From the NCBI RefSeq assembly GCF_000719335.1, contig NZ_JOGB01000017.1, positions 1 through 64,000 on the forward strand: a stretch of DNA of 64,000 bases. The letters run 5' to 3'. Numbering within the stretch: the first letter of the stretch is position 1; each line of letters starts with the position of its first letter. Below are positions 53,614 to 61,800 of the stretch, piece by piece. The translations under genes and the position numbers were made by a program. Source of the DNA: Streptomyces sp. NRRL S-87 (lineage in GTDB: Bacteria; Actinomycetota; Actinomycetes; Streptomycetales; Streptomycetaceae). The notes beneath the pieces were generated by a model. The model searched no databases, was not told where the DNA came from, and worked only from the letters and a program-made list of their open reading frames with translations.

Positions 53614-54053
53614 CAGGGCCGTGCCTTCCCGTAGATGACGTCGATCTTGTAGTCGAGCGAGGCGAGCGCGTCGGTCAGCTCCGCGATGCGCGCCGTGACG
53701 TCCCGGCGGGTCCGCTCCAGCAGTTCGCGCCGCTCGTCGACGGTGTGCCCGCCCTGGCGGACCAGCTCCGCGTAGCGGACCATGTCGGCCACGGACATGC
53801 CGGTGGCGCGCAGCTTGCCGACGAAGGCGAGCCAGTTCAGGTCCTTGTCGGTGAACCGCCGCTGCCCGGAGTGGGTGCGGTCCACGTGCGGCATCAGGCC
53901 GATGCGCTCGTACCAGCGCAGGGTGTGCTGGCTCAGTCCGGTGCGCTCGGCCACCTCGCGGATGGTGTAGCGGGCCTCGGTCAGGCCGGCACGGGTCCGG
54001 GTCGGGCTGGGACGGGTCTCGGTCGGGCTGCGGCGGGTCTCCGTCAGGCTCAT
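53613..54053 (-). CDS. MerR-family transcriptional regulator
   Basis: 146 residues, ATG 54053. Winged HTH: YTIREVAERTGLSQHTLRWYERIGLMPHVDRTHSGQRRFTDKDLNWLAFVGKLRATGMSVADMVRYAELV, then a dimerisation helix LLERTRRDVTARIAELTDALASLDYKIDVIYG. There is no C-terminal effector domain and no metal-binding Cys cluster, so it resembles redox or electrophile-responsive MerR proteins. The first 26 residues are a repeat of TETR/SPTR units. The promoter upstream has the twisted MerR geometry, pointing to autoregulation. Confidence 0.9.
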   Translation of the reverse strand: MSLTETRRSPTETRPSPTRTRAGLTEARYTIREVAERTGLSQHTLRWYERIGLMPHVDRTHSGQRRFTDKDLNWLAFVGKLRATGMSVADMVRYAELVRQGGHTVDERRELLERTRRDVTARIAELTDALASLDYKIDVIYGKARP

Positions 54054-54059
54054 GGCTTC

Positions 54060-54090
54060 ACGCTAGATCCCTAGAGCGCACTCCAGGCAA
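54060..54090 (-). promoter_or_regulatory. MerR-type promoter/operator
   Basis: On the minus strand -35 TTGCCT (complement of 54085-54090), a 19-bp spacer and -10 TAGCGT (complement of 54060-54065). The dyad CCTGGAG-TGCG-CTCTAGG (54070-54087) overlaps the -35 and spacer. The -10 ends 6 nt before the ATG, so the operon appears leaderless. Confidence 0.7.
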
Positions 54091-54153
54091 GTGCCACCGG
54101 CGGGGGATCGGGCGGGACCTTGCGGGCGCGGGCGAGGAAGTAGGCTCGGCGCC

Positions 54154-54978
54154 ATGGAGAGCCTGCGCATCATCGACACCTGGCCCGTGCCCACCGCCGC
54201 CGCGGCCGTCGTCCGGGCGGACGGGACCGTGGCCGGTCGGCACGGACCGGTCGACCACCGCTTCCCGCTGGCCTCCGTCACCAAGCCGCTGGCCGCGTAC
54301 GCCGCGCTCGTCGCGTACGAGGAGGGGGCGATCGAGCTGGACGAGCCGGCCGGCCCCGAGGGCTCCACGGTCCGCCACCTGCTGGCCCACACCAGCGGCC
54401 TGGCCTTCGACGAGCACCGCGCGATGGCCCCGCCCGGAACGCGCCGGCTGTACTCCAACGCCGGCTTCGAGGTGCTGGGTGACCACATCGCCAAGGCCAC
54501 CGACATCCCCTTCGCCGAGTACCTGCAGCAGGCGGTGCTGGAGCCGCTCCGCATGACCGCGACGACGCTGGACGGCTCGCCCGCGAAGGACGGCGTCTCG
54601 ACGGTGTCGGACCTGGTGCGCTTCGCCGCCGAGCTGCAGGCCCCGCGGCTGCTGGACCCGCGGACGGTGGCCGCGGCCACCACCGTGGTGCACCCGGGCC
54701 TGAAGGGCGTCCTGCCCGGCTACGGCAGCCAGTCCCCCAACGACTGGGGCCTGGGCATGGAGATCCGCGACGGCAAGTCGCCCCACTGGACGGGCGCCGC
54801 CTCCTCGCCGCGCACGTTCGGGCACTTCGGCCAGGCCGGCACCTTCCTGTGGGTGGACCCGGACGCGCGCGCCGCCTGCGTGGCGCTGGCGGACCGGGCC
54901 TTCGGCCCGTGGGCGGTCGAGGCCTGGCCGCCCTTCACGGACGCGGTCCTCGCCGAACTGCGCTCCGCGGCGCGCTGA
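54154..54978 (+). CDS. serine hydrolase, beta-lactamase/penicillin-binding-like
   Basis: 274 residues, ATG 54154. TAGGCT (54141-54146) ends 7 nt before it; a GAGGAAG lies slightly too far (13 nt), so a leaderless start is plausible. Catalytic S41-x-x-K44 in PLASVTKPLAAYAAL, Tyr motif LYSNAGFEVLGDHI, and the third motif near GHFGQAGTFLWVDPDAR (HxG-like). It has the class C beta-lactamase/esterase fold and no signal peptide, so a cytoplasmic esterase or peptidase is more likely than an antibiotic-resistance enzyme. It is divergent from the merR operon. Confidence 0.88.
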   Translation: MESLRIIDTWPVPTAAAAVVRADGTVAGRHGPVDHRFPLASVTKPLAAYAALVAYEEGAIELDEPAGPEGSTVRHLLAHTSGLAFDEHRAMAPPGTRRLYSNAGFEVLGDHIAKATDIPFAEYLQQAVLEPLRMTATTLDGSPAKDGVSTVSDLVRFAAELQAPRLLDPRTVAAATTVVHPGLKGVLPGYGSQSPNDWGLGMEIRDGKSPHWTGAASSPRTFGHFGQAGTFLWVDPDARAACVALADRAFGPWAVEAWPPFTDAVLAELRSAAR

Positions 54979-55082
54979 GGCGGTACGCCCGCGCGTGCGA
55001 CGGTCCGGCGCTCCACGTCACGGTGACATAGTTCACACGGTCATCTCCTGACGGTCTGCCGGGTTCCGCCGGAAAAGCCCCA

Positions 55083-55157
55083 TTGCCGCCCACCGACGGA
55101 TCGCTAGATTCCGGTTCTCATCAGCCACCCCCCACTGGCCGAGAGAAAGAGAACCGG
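55083..55157 (+). promoter_or_regulatory. promoter and dyad of the amidase gene
   Basis: -35 TTGCCG (55083-55088), 16-bp spacer, -10 TAGATT (55105-55110). CCGGTTCTC (55111-55119) at the expected start point is repeated inverted as GAGAACCGG (55149-55157), which overlaps the GTG start codon. Confidence 0.55.
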
Positions 55158-57439
55158 TGCGCACGCGCAGAATCTGGATGACGGCCGCGGCCGTCACGGC
55201 AGGGATCACCGGCGCCCTCACCCTGTACGGGGTGACCGGCACGGGCGGACTCGACGAGGGGCCCGCGGACGCGCGGCCGCCGGTCACCGGGCCCGTGGTG
55301 TCCGAGGTGCGCACCTCGGCCCTGACCGTCTCGGGCACGGAGGCGTCGTACCGGGACGAGGACACCGCGCCCTTCTCGATGCTCGCGGTCTCCTGGGACG
55401 ACCCGCACCGCCGGGTCCCGGGCACCATCAGGGTCCGCGCCCACTCCACGCGCACCGGCCACTGGACGAAGTGGCTCACCCTCGGTTCCGAGGACGGGGC
55501 CGCCTCCGACGGCGCCGGCCGCCCCGGCCTGCGCGGGGTCTCCGAGCCGGCCTGGACCGGACCCTCCGACGGGGTCGAGGTCCGGGTCGCGGGCCGCGGC
55601 GGCGCCCTGCCCGCCGGGCTCCGGCTCGACCTGGTCGACCCGGGCAGCTCCCGCGTCGTACGCGCCGAGCCCGCCGCGTACGCCGTGGACACCGTGGACA
55701 CCGTGGACACCACCGGCGACCCGACCGCCCCGCCGACCGCGGACCAGCCGACCGCACCCACTCCCGACGCCACGGAGACCGCCGGGGCCACGGAGCCGCC
55801 CGGGGCGACCGCCTCCCCCACCGCACCGGAGCCCACCGCGCCCGGGCCGACCGCCACCACCGCGGCGCCCGGCGGCAGCCCGACCCCGACCGCGTCGGCC
55901 CCCATCCCCAGCCCCACGCCCACCGCCCCGGACTCCACCGCCCCGCGCCCGGACATCGTCACCCGCGCCCAGTGGGGCGCCGACGAGACGATGAACGACG
56001 AGGCCCCGCAGTACGGCTCCGACGTCAAGGTCGTCTTCGTCCACCACACCGCGCAGACCAACGACTACGACTGCGCCGACTCCGCGGCGATCGTCCGCGG
56101 CCTGCACACGCTGCACGTGAAGACCAACGGCTGGAAGGACCTCGGCTACAACTTCGTGGTCGACAAGTGCGGCACGGTCTTCGAGGGCCGCAAGGGCGGC
56201 GCCGACCTCCCGGTCATCGGCGCCCACACCTACGGCTTCAACACCGACACCACCGGCATCGCCGTGATCGGCAACTACACCGACGCCGACGCTCCGTCCC
56301 CCGCCAAGGAGGCCGTCGCCCGCATCGCCGCGTGGAAGCTCGGCCAGTACCGCCACGACCCGCTCGGCACCACGACCATCACCGCGGCCATCGACAACGG
56401 CAAGTTCAAGCCTGGCACGAACGTCGTGTTCCAGCGGATCTCCGGCCACCGCGACGGCTTCGCCACCGAGTGCCCCGGCACCGTCCTGTACGGGCAGCTG
56501 CCCGTCGTCCGCACCTGGGCCGGGGGCCCCGTGGCGGGCCTGGCCGTCCGCTCCGTGGGCGGCGCGAACCTTTCGGGGAGCACGTACTACACCAGGGGGC
56601 AGGTGACGGTCGGCTGGTCCGCCACCACCCCGGCCGCCCTGGTGTCCGGCTACGAGGTGCTCGTGGACGGCAAGTCCGCCGCCGGCGCGCCCGGTTCGGC
56701 CGCCTCCGCGGCCGTGGCGCTGGCCCCCGGCAGCCACCAGGTGCAGGTCCGCGCCACCCACCTGTCGGGCCGGACCTCCGTCTCCGCCCCGGTCACCGTG
56801 GTCGCCGAGACCACCGCTCCGACCTTCCCGACCGCCCCGTCCCTCGCGCTGCGCACCGGCACCGTCAACACGACCGCCGTACCGCTCACCCTCGCGTGGA
56901 AGGCAGCCGACGACGCGGCGCTGCGGTACGTGAAGCTGACCGCCCCCACCGCCGTCACCTACCTCCCGACCACCACGAGTTCGGCCCGCACCGCGCCGGC
57001 CGGCACCGCCACCACGTTCGCGATGACGGCGTACGACCGGGCCGGCAACACCCGCACGGCCTCGGTCGCCGGCACCCCGGTCGTCCTCCAGGAGACCGCG
57101 GCCGTGAAGTCCGGGAGCTGGAGCAGCCGCGCCAACTCCTCCTACCTGGGCGGCACCTCGCTCTCCTCGGCCACCCCCGGCGCGAGCCTGAGCTGGACCT
57201 TCACCGGCCGTTCGGTGGCGTGGACGGTCTCGCGCGCCACCGGCTCGGGCCAGGCGTACGTGTACGTCGACGGGGTCAAGGCCGCCACGGTCGACCTGCG
57301 TTCGGACACCGTGAAGTACCGGGACGCGCTCTACACCAGGTCCTGGGCCACCAGCGGCACCCACACCTTCAAGGTCGTCGTCGTGGGAACCGCCGGCCGC
57401 CCGACCGTCACCACCGACGGCATCGTCTACCTGAAATGA
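55157..57439 (+). CDS. secreted N-acetylmuramoyl-L-alanine amidase (PGRP fold)
   Basis: 760 residues, GTG 55157. Signal or anchor MRTRRIWMTAAAVTAGITGALTLYG. An N-terminal beta domain (about 45-180) is followed by a Pro/Thr/Ala-rich linker, then an amidase_2/PGRP domain: ITRAQW-like VTRAQWGADETMND, VVFVHHTAQTNDYDC (zinc His), LGYNFVVDKCGTVFEGRKGGADLPVIGAHTYGFNTDTTGIAVIGNY (zinc His), ISGHRDGFATECPG (zinc Cys). The C-terminal 300 residues are Ig-like and carbohydrate-binding-type beta domains. It would cleave the amide between muramic acid and the stem peptide outside the cell. The stop codon lies in an 18-bp tandem repeat. Confidence 0.93.
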   Translation: MRTRRIWMTAAAVTAGITGALTLYGVTGTGGLDEGPADARPPVTGPVVSEVRTSALTVSGTEASYRDEDTAPFSMLAVSWDDPHRRVPGTIRVRAHSTRTGHWTKWLTLGSEDGAASDGAGRPGLRGVSEPAWTGPSDGVEVRVAGRGGALPAGLRLDLVDPGSSRVVRAEPAAYAVDTVDTVDTTGDPTAPPTADQPTAPTPDATETAGATEPPGATASPTAPEPTAPGPTATTAAPGGSPTPTASAPIPSPTPTAPDSTAPRPDIVTRAQWGADETMNDEAPQYGSDVKVVFVHHTAQTNDYDCADSAAIVRGLHTLHVKTNGWKDLGYNFVVDKCGTVFEGRKGGADLPVIGAHTYGFNTDTTGIAVIGNYTDADAPSPAKEAVARIAAWKLGQYRHDPLGTTTITAAIDNGKFKPGTNVVFQRISGHRDGFATECPGTVLYGQLPVVRTWAGGPVAGLAVRSVGGANLSGSTYYTRGQVTVGWSATTPAALVSGYEVLVDGKSAAGAPGSAASAAVALAPGSHQVQVRATHLSGRTSVSAPVTVVAETTAPTFPTAPSLALRTGTVNTTAVPLTLAWKAADDAALRYVKLTAPTAVTYLPTTTSSARTAPAGTATTFAMTAYDRAGNTRTASVAGTPVVLQETAAVKSGSWSSRANSSYLGGTSLSSATPGASLSWTFTGRSVAWTVSRATGSGQAYVYVDGVKAATVDLRSDTVKYRDALYTRSWATSGTHTFKVVVVGTAGRPTVTTDGIVYLK

Positions 57440-57466
57440 GCCCCCGGGCTGAAACGAACCCCCGGG
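57431..57466. repeat. 18-bp tandem duplication spanning the amidase stop codon
   Basis: ctgaaatgagcccccggg (57431-57448) and ctgaaacgaacccccggg (57449-57466), two mismatches. The TGA at 57437-57439 exists only in the first copy. Confidence 0.88.
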
Positions 57467-57473
57467 CCACCCC

Positions 57474-58127
57474 CTAGGGAAGCTCCCAGACGAGCAGCTC
57501 CCCCGCGGACTCCGCCACGATCTCCAGGCCCTTCCCGCCGGTGATCCGCGCGGAGTCCCCGGGGCCGAGCGGCTCACCGCCCAGCCGGTGCTCCCCGCGC
57601 ACCACGTGCACGTAGGCGCGCGGGGCGTCCGGCACCGCCGTGCGCTCGCCCGCCGCGGGCCGCCGCACGTGCAGCACCGCCCCCGCCGCCGGCACGGGGT
57701 ACGGCGTCCCCTCCGCGAGGCCGCGCTCGACCGCGTACGAGGGCTCGCCGCCCGGTACCTCGGGGGCGAGCCACATCTGCACGAAGACCAGCGGAGATTC
57801 ACCGTCGTTGCGCTCGACGTGCCGCACACCCGCGGCCGAGCCCAGCCGCTGCACGTCGCCCGGGCGCACCTCGGTGGCGTGCCCGGCACTGTCACGGTGC
57901 GTGAGCACGCCCTCGACCACCCACGTCACGATCTCGGTGTGGCTGTGCGGGTGCTCGTCGAACCCGGCGCCCGGCGCCAGCCGCTCCTCGTTGCAGGCCA
58001 TCAGGGGGCCGAAGCGGAGGTTGTCCGGGTCGTAGAAGCCTCCGAAGGAGAAGGCGTGCCGGGTGTCGATCCCGGCCTCCCGGTCCCCGCCCGGATACCG
58101 TTCCGCACCACGTCGCACATCAATCAT
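57474..58127 (-). CDS. pirin-like bicupin protein
   Basis: 217 residues from ATG 58127. Pirin signature: IDTRHAFSFGGFYDPDNLRFGPLMACNEERLAPGAGFDEHPHSHTEIVTWVVEGVLTHRDSAGH, which holds the three His and one Glu metal ligands (HxH...E...H). The second cupin is degenerate (HVVRGEHRLGGEPLGPGDSARITGG). It is a non-heme iron protein whose relatives include a quercetin dioxygenase and a pyruvate-dehydrogenase modulator. TACGGT ends 6 nt before the ATG on the minus strand with no clear SD. It is divergent from fasR by 58 bp. Confidence 0.92.
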   Translation of the reverse strand: MIDVRRGAERYPGGDREAGIDTRHAFSFGGFYDPDNLRFGPLMACNEERLAPGAGFDEHPHSHTEIVTWVVEGVLTHRDSAGHATEVRPGDVQRLGSAAGVRHVERNDGESPLVFVQMWLAPEVPGGEPSYAVERGLAEGTPYPVPAAGAVLHVRRPAAGERTAVPDAPRAYVHVVRGEHRLGGEPLGPGDSARITGGKGLEIVAESAGELLVWELP

Positions 58128-58185
58128 GGGAGCACCGTAGACCCCGGGGCTCCGCCCAGGCGTCCGGATAAGGCAGTCTTGTCCC

Positions 58186-59385
58186 GTGCCAGAACCCGAG
58201 CGTGAGCATCTCCCCGCGCACCCCGCCCATCCCCACGCCGCGACGCTGCGACGGCTCGAGAAGTCGTCCGGCCGCCTCGCCGCGAACGCGATCGCCCGCA
58301 TGGACGAGACGCTGCCGTGGTACAGGGCCATGCCGCCGGAGAACCGCTCGTGGATCGGTCTGGTCGCCCAGGCCGGCATCGCGGCCTTCACCGAGTGGTT
58401 CCGGCACCCCGAGACCCCGCAGGCCATCTCCACCGACGTCTTCGGCACGGCTCCGCGCGAGCTGACCCGGGCCATCACGCTGCGCCAGACCGTGGAGATG
58501 GTCCGTACGACGATCGAGGTCATGGAGGCCGCGATCGAGGAGGTCGCCGCCCCCGGGGACGAGTCGGTCCTGCGCGAGGCCCTGCTGGTGTACGCCCGCG
58601 AGATCGCCTTCGCCACCGCCCAGGTGTACGCGCAGGCCGCCGAGGCACGCGGCGCCTGGGACGCGCGGCTGGAGTCGCTGGTGGTCAACGCGGTGCTGTC
58701 CGGCGAGGCCGACGAGGGCGCGCTGTCCCGGGCCGCCGCACTGGGCTGGAACTCGCCCGAACACGTCTGCGTGGTGCTGGGCACGGCGCCCGACGGGGAC
58801 AGCGAGCTGACCGTCGAGGCGATCCGGCGGGCCTCCCGGCACGCCAAGCTCCAGGTGCTCACGGGCGTGCTGGGCGACCGGCTGGTGGTCATCGCGGGCG
58901 GCAGCGACAACCCGCTGCAGGTGGCGAAGTCCCTGATCGGCCCGTTCGCGGCCGGTCCCGTGGTGGCCGGCATGGTGGTGCCGGACCTGCTGACGGCCAC
59001 CCGCTCCGCGCAGGCCGCGGCCGCGGGCCTCAAGGCCTGCTCGGCGTGGCAGGACGCGCCCCGGCCGGTGTTGGCGGACGATCTGCTGCCGGAGCGCGCG
59101 ATCGCCGGAGACCCCTCCGCGCGGGAGCAGCTGGTGGAGGAGATCTACAGACCGCTGGAGGAGGCCGGGTCCGCGCTGCTGGAGACCCTGAGCGTGTACC
59201 TGGAGCAGGCGAGCAGTCTGGAGGGAGCCGCGCGGATGCTGTTCGTGCATCCGAACACCGTGCGCTACCGGCTCCGACGTGTGACGGACGTCACCGGGTG
59301 GTCGCCGTCCGATGTACGTTCGGCGTTCACGCTGCGGATCGCCCTGATCCTCGGGCGTCTGGCCGAGGGCGACGCCCAACCCTAG
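58186..59385 (+). CDS. fasR: FasR, PucR-type activator of fatty acid biosynthesis genes
   Basis: 399 residues, GTG 58186. The N-terminal and middle parts (SWIGLVAQAGIAAFTEWFRHPETP; LTRAITLRQTVEMVRTTIEVMEAAIEEVAAPGDESVLREALLVYAREIAFATAQVYAQAAEARG) form the sensor region. The C-terminus is a PucR HTH: LLETLSVYLEQASSLEGAARMLFVHPNTVRYRLRRVTDVTGWSPSDVRSAFTLRIALILGRL. Position directly upstream of fabD and sequence match the Streptomyces activator of the fab operon, which responds to acyl-CoA state. A palindrome starts 5 bp after its stop codon. Confidence 0.93.
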   Translation: MPEPEREHLPAHPAHPHAATLRRLEKSSGRLAANAIARMDETLPWYRAMPPENRSWIGLVAQAGIAAFTEWFRHPETPQAISTDVFGTAPRELTRAITLRQTVEMVRTTIEVMEAAIEEVAAPGDESVLREALLVYAREIAFATAQVYAQAAEARGAWDARLESLVVNAVLSGEADEGALSRAAALGWNSPEHVCVVLGTAPDGDSELTVEAIRRASRHAKLQVLTGVLGDRLVVIAGGSDNPLQVAKSLIGPFAAGPVVAGMVVPDLLTATRSAQAAAAGLKACSAWQDAPRPVLADDLLPERAIAGDPSAREQLVEEIYRPLEEAGSALLETLSVYLEQASSLEGAARMLFVHPNTVRYRLRRVTDVTGWSPSDVRSAFTLRIALILGRLAEGDAQP

Positions 59386-59389
59386 ACTT

Positions 59390-59406
59390 TTGTTGAACAT
59401 CAACAA
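59390..59406. promoter_or_regulatory. palindromic operator candidate for FasR upstream of fabD
   Basis: TTGTTGA-ACA-TCAACAA, perfect 7-bp arms, 69 bp before the fabD start. It is the only A/T-rich palindrome in the fasR-fabD gap. Confidence 0.6.
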
Positions 59407-59474
59407 TTAGCCCATCGGTTCTTCGTCCCTGTCCCCACGGGCGGCGGGGACCGTCGACAAGAGAGAGTGTGAGA

Positions 59475-60389
59475 GTGCTCGTACTCGTCGCTCCCGGCCA
59501 AGGCGCTCAGACGCCCGGCTTCCTGACCCCCTGGCTCGAACTGCCCGGCGCCGCCGACCGGCTCGCCGCGTGGTCCGAGGCCATCGGGCTGGACCTCGCC
59601 CACTTCGGCACGAAGGCCGACGCGGACGAGATCCGCGACACCGCCGTGGCCCAGCCGCTGCTCGTGGCGGCCGGCCTGCTCTCGGCCTCCGCCCTGGGCA
59701 CCCTCCAGCCGGGCGCGGTCGCCGGCCACAGCGTCGGCGAGATCACCGCGGCCGCTTACGCGGGCGTCCTCGACGACACCACCGCCCTGCGCCTGGTCCG
59801 CACCCGCGGTCTGGCCATGGCCGAGGCGGCCGCCGTCACCGAGACGGGCATGGCCGCGCTGCTCGGCGGCGAGCCCGAGGTCGTGCTCCCGCACCTGGAG
59901 AAGCTGGGTCTGACCCCGGCGAACGTCAACGGCGCGGGCCAGATCGTGGCCGCCGGCACGGCGGAGCAGCTCGCCGCGCTCGCCGAGGACAAGCCGGAGG
60001 GCACCCGCAAGGTCGTCGCCCTCAAGGTCGCGGGCGCCTTCCACACGCACCACATGGAGCCCGCGGTGGCCGCGCTCGACGCCGCCGCCAAGGAGTTGGC
60101 CCCGGCCGACCCGCGGTTCACGTACGTGTCGAACAAGGACGGCCAGGTCGTGGCCACGGGCGCCGAGGTCGTCGCCCGGCTGGTCGGCCAGGTCGCCAAC
60201 CCCGTCCGCTGGGACCTGTGCATGGACACGTTCAAGGAGCTCGGTGTCACCGGTCTCCTGGAGGTCTGCCCCGGTGGCACCCTGACGGGTCTGGCCAAGC
60301 GCGCCCTGCCGGGCGTCGCGACGCTGGCGCTGAAGACCCCCGACGACCTCGAGAAGGCCGCCGCGTTCGTCGCCGAGCACACGGCCTGA
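59475..60389 (+). CDS. fabD: malonyl-CoA:ACP transacylase
   Basis: 304 residues from GTG 59475, seven bases after GAGAGAG; GTG 59469 is less well placed. MLVLVAPGQGAQTPGFL holds the oxyanion Gln. The nucleophilic Ser is in VAGHSVGEITAAAYAG, Arg in LRLVRTRGLAMAEAA, and the catalytic His in VAGAFHTHHMEPA. It transfers malonyl from CoA to ACP to supply extender units. First gene of the fabD-fabH-acpP-fabF operon. Confidence 0.97.
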   Translation: MLVLVAPGQGAQTPGFLTPWLELPGAADRLAAWSEAIGLDLAHFGTKADADEIRDTAVAQPLLVAAGLLSASALGTLQPGAVAGHSVGEITAAAYAGVLDDTTALRLVRTRGLAMAEAAAVTETGMAALLGGEPEVVLPHLEKLGLTPANVNGAGQIVAAGTAEQLAALAEDKPEGTRKVVALKVAGAFHTHHMEPAVAALDAAAKELAPADPRFTYVSNKDGQVVATGAEVVARLVGQVANPVRWDLCMDTFKELGVTGLLEVCPGGTLTGLAKRALPGVATLALKTPDDLEKAAAFVAEHTA

Positions 60390-60408
60390 GACAAGGAGCC
60401 CTCACCGC

Positions 60409-61404
60409 ATGTCGAAGATCAAGCCTGCCAAGGGCTCCCCGTACGCCCGCATCCTCGGTGTCGGCGGCTACCGACCGACCCGTGTGGTGTCCAACGACGT
60501 CATCCTCGAGAAGATCGACTCGTCCGACGAGTGGATCCGCTCGCGCTCCGGCATCGCGACCCGGCACTGGGCCTCCCCGGAGGAGACCGTCGCGGCGATG
60601 TCGGTGGAGGCCTCCGGCAAGGCCCTGGCGGACGCCGGCGTCTCGGCGGACCAGATCGGCGCCGTCATCGTCTCGACCGTCTCGCACTTCCGGCAGACCC
60701 CGGCCGTCGCCACGGAGATCGCCGACCGGATCGGCGCCCACAAGCCGGCCGCCTTCGACATCTCCGCCGGCTGCGCCGGCTTCGGCTACGGCCTGACGCT
60801 GGCCAAGGGCATGGTCGTCGAGGGCTCGGCGGAGTACGTACTCGTCATCGGCGTGGAGCGGCTCTCCGACCTGACCGACCTCGAGGACCGCGCGACGGCC
60901 TTCCTGTTCGGTGACGGCGCGGGCGCCGTGGTCGTCGGCCCCTCGAACGAGCCTGCCATAGGCCCGACCGTCTGGGGTTCCGAGGGCGACAAGTCCGAGA
61001 CCATCAAGCAGACCGTCCCGTGGGACCAGTACAAGACGGGCGACCGCTTCCCGGCCATCACGCAGGAGGGCCAGGCGGTGTTCCGCTGGGCCGTCTTCGA
61101 GATGGCCAAGGTGGCCCAGCAGGCACTGGACGCGGCCGGTCTCACCCCGGACGACCTGGACGTCTTCATCCCGCACCAGGCAAACATGCGGATCATCGAC
61201 TCGATGGTGAAGACTCTGAAGCTGCCGGAGCACGTCACGGTCGCCCGTGACGTGGAGACCACCGGCAACACCTCGGCCGCCTCGATCCCGCTCGCGATGG
61301 AGCGGCTCCTGGCGACCGGAAAGGCGAAGAGCGGGGACACTGCTCTCGTCATCGGCTTCGGGGCGGGTCTCGTGTACGCCGCCACGGTCGTTACTCTCCC
61401 CTAG
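60409..61404 (+). CDS. fabH: beta-ketoacyl-ACP synthase III
   Basis: 331 residues, ATG 60409 after AAGGAG, 19 bp from fabD. The Cys nucleophile is in DISAGCAGFGYGL, His in IPHQANMRIID and Asn in ETTGNTSAASIP, the FabH Cys-His-Asn triad. It condenses an acyl-CoA starter (branched in Streptomyces) with malonyl-ACP to begin fatty acid synthesis. Length and motif spacing are normal. Confidence 0.97.
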   Translation: MSKIKPAKGSPYARILGVGGYRPTRVVSNDVILEKIDSSDEWIRSRSGIATRHWASPEETVAAMSVEASGKALADAGVSADQIGAVIVSTVSHFRQTPAVATEIADRIGAHKPAAFDISAGCAGFGYGLTLAKGMVVEGSAEYVLVIGVERLSDLTDLEDRATAFLFGDGAGAVVVGPSNEPAIGPTVWGSEGDKSETIKQTVPWDQYKTGDRFPAITQEGQAVFRWAVFEMAKVAQQALDAAGLTPDDLDVFIPHQANMRIIDSMVKTLKLPEHVTVARDVETTGNTSAASIPLAMERLLATGKAKSGDTALVIGFGAGLVYAATVVTLP

Positions 61405-61475
61405 GCACTCCGGATCTTCCGGACTCACGCCACCGCACCACCCTTTTCACACCAGCTAATTCGAAGGAGCGCCAA

Positions 61476-61724
61476 ATGGCCTTCACCCAGGACGAGATCG
61501 TCGAGGGTCTCGCCGAGATCGTGAACGAGATCGCCGGCATCCCGACCGAGGACGTCGCCCTCGAGAAGTCCTTCACGGACGACCTGGACGTCGACTCGCT
61601 GTCCATGGTCGAGGTCGTCGTGGCCGCCGAGGAGCGCTTCGACGTCAAGATCCCCGACGAGGACGTCAAGAACCTGCGCACCGTCGGCGACGCCGCGGAC
61701 TACATCCTCAAGCACCAGGCCTGA
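61476..61724 (+). CDS. acpP: acyl carrier protein
   Basis: 82 residues, ATG 61476 with AAGGAG upstream. The phosphopantetheine Ser is in DDLDVDSLSMVEVVVAAEERF. Highly acidic, normal ACP length. It carries growing acyl chains for FabD, FabH and FabF, encoded on both sides. Confidence 0.97.
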   Translation: MAFTQDEIVEGLAEIVNEIAGIPTEDVALEKSFTDDLDVDSLSMVEVVVAAEERFDVKIPDEDVKNLRTVGDAADYILKHQA

Positions 61725-61800
61725 TCGAGCGCGCTCGTCGCCACCCGGCGGTGACGCCGGGACAATTCAGCACCCCAATACACGTGGAGAAAGAATTCCT

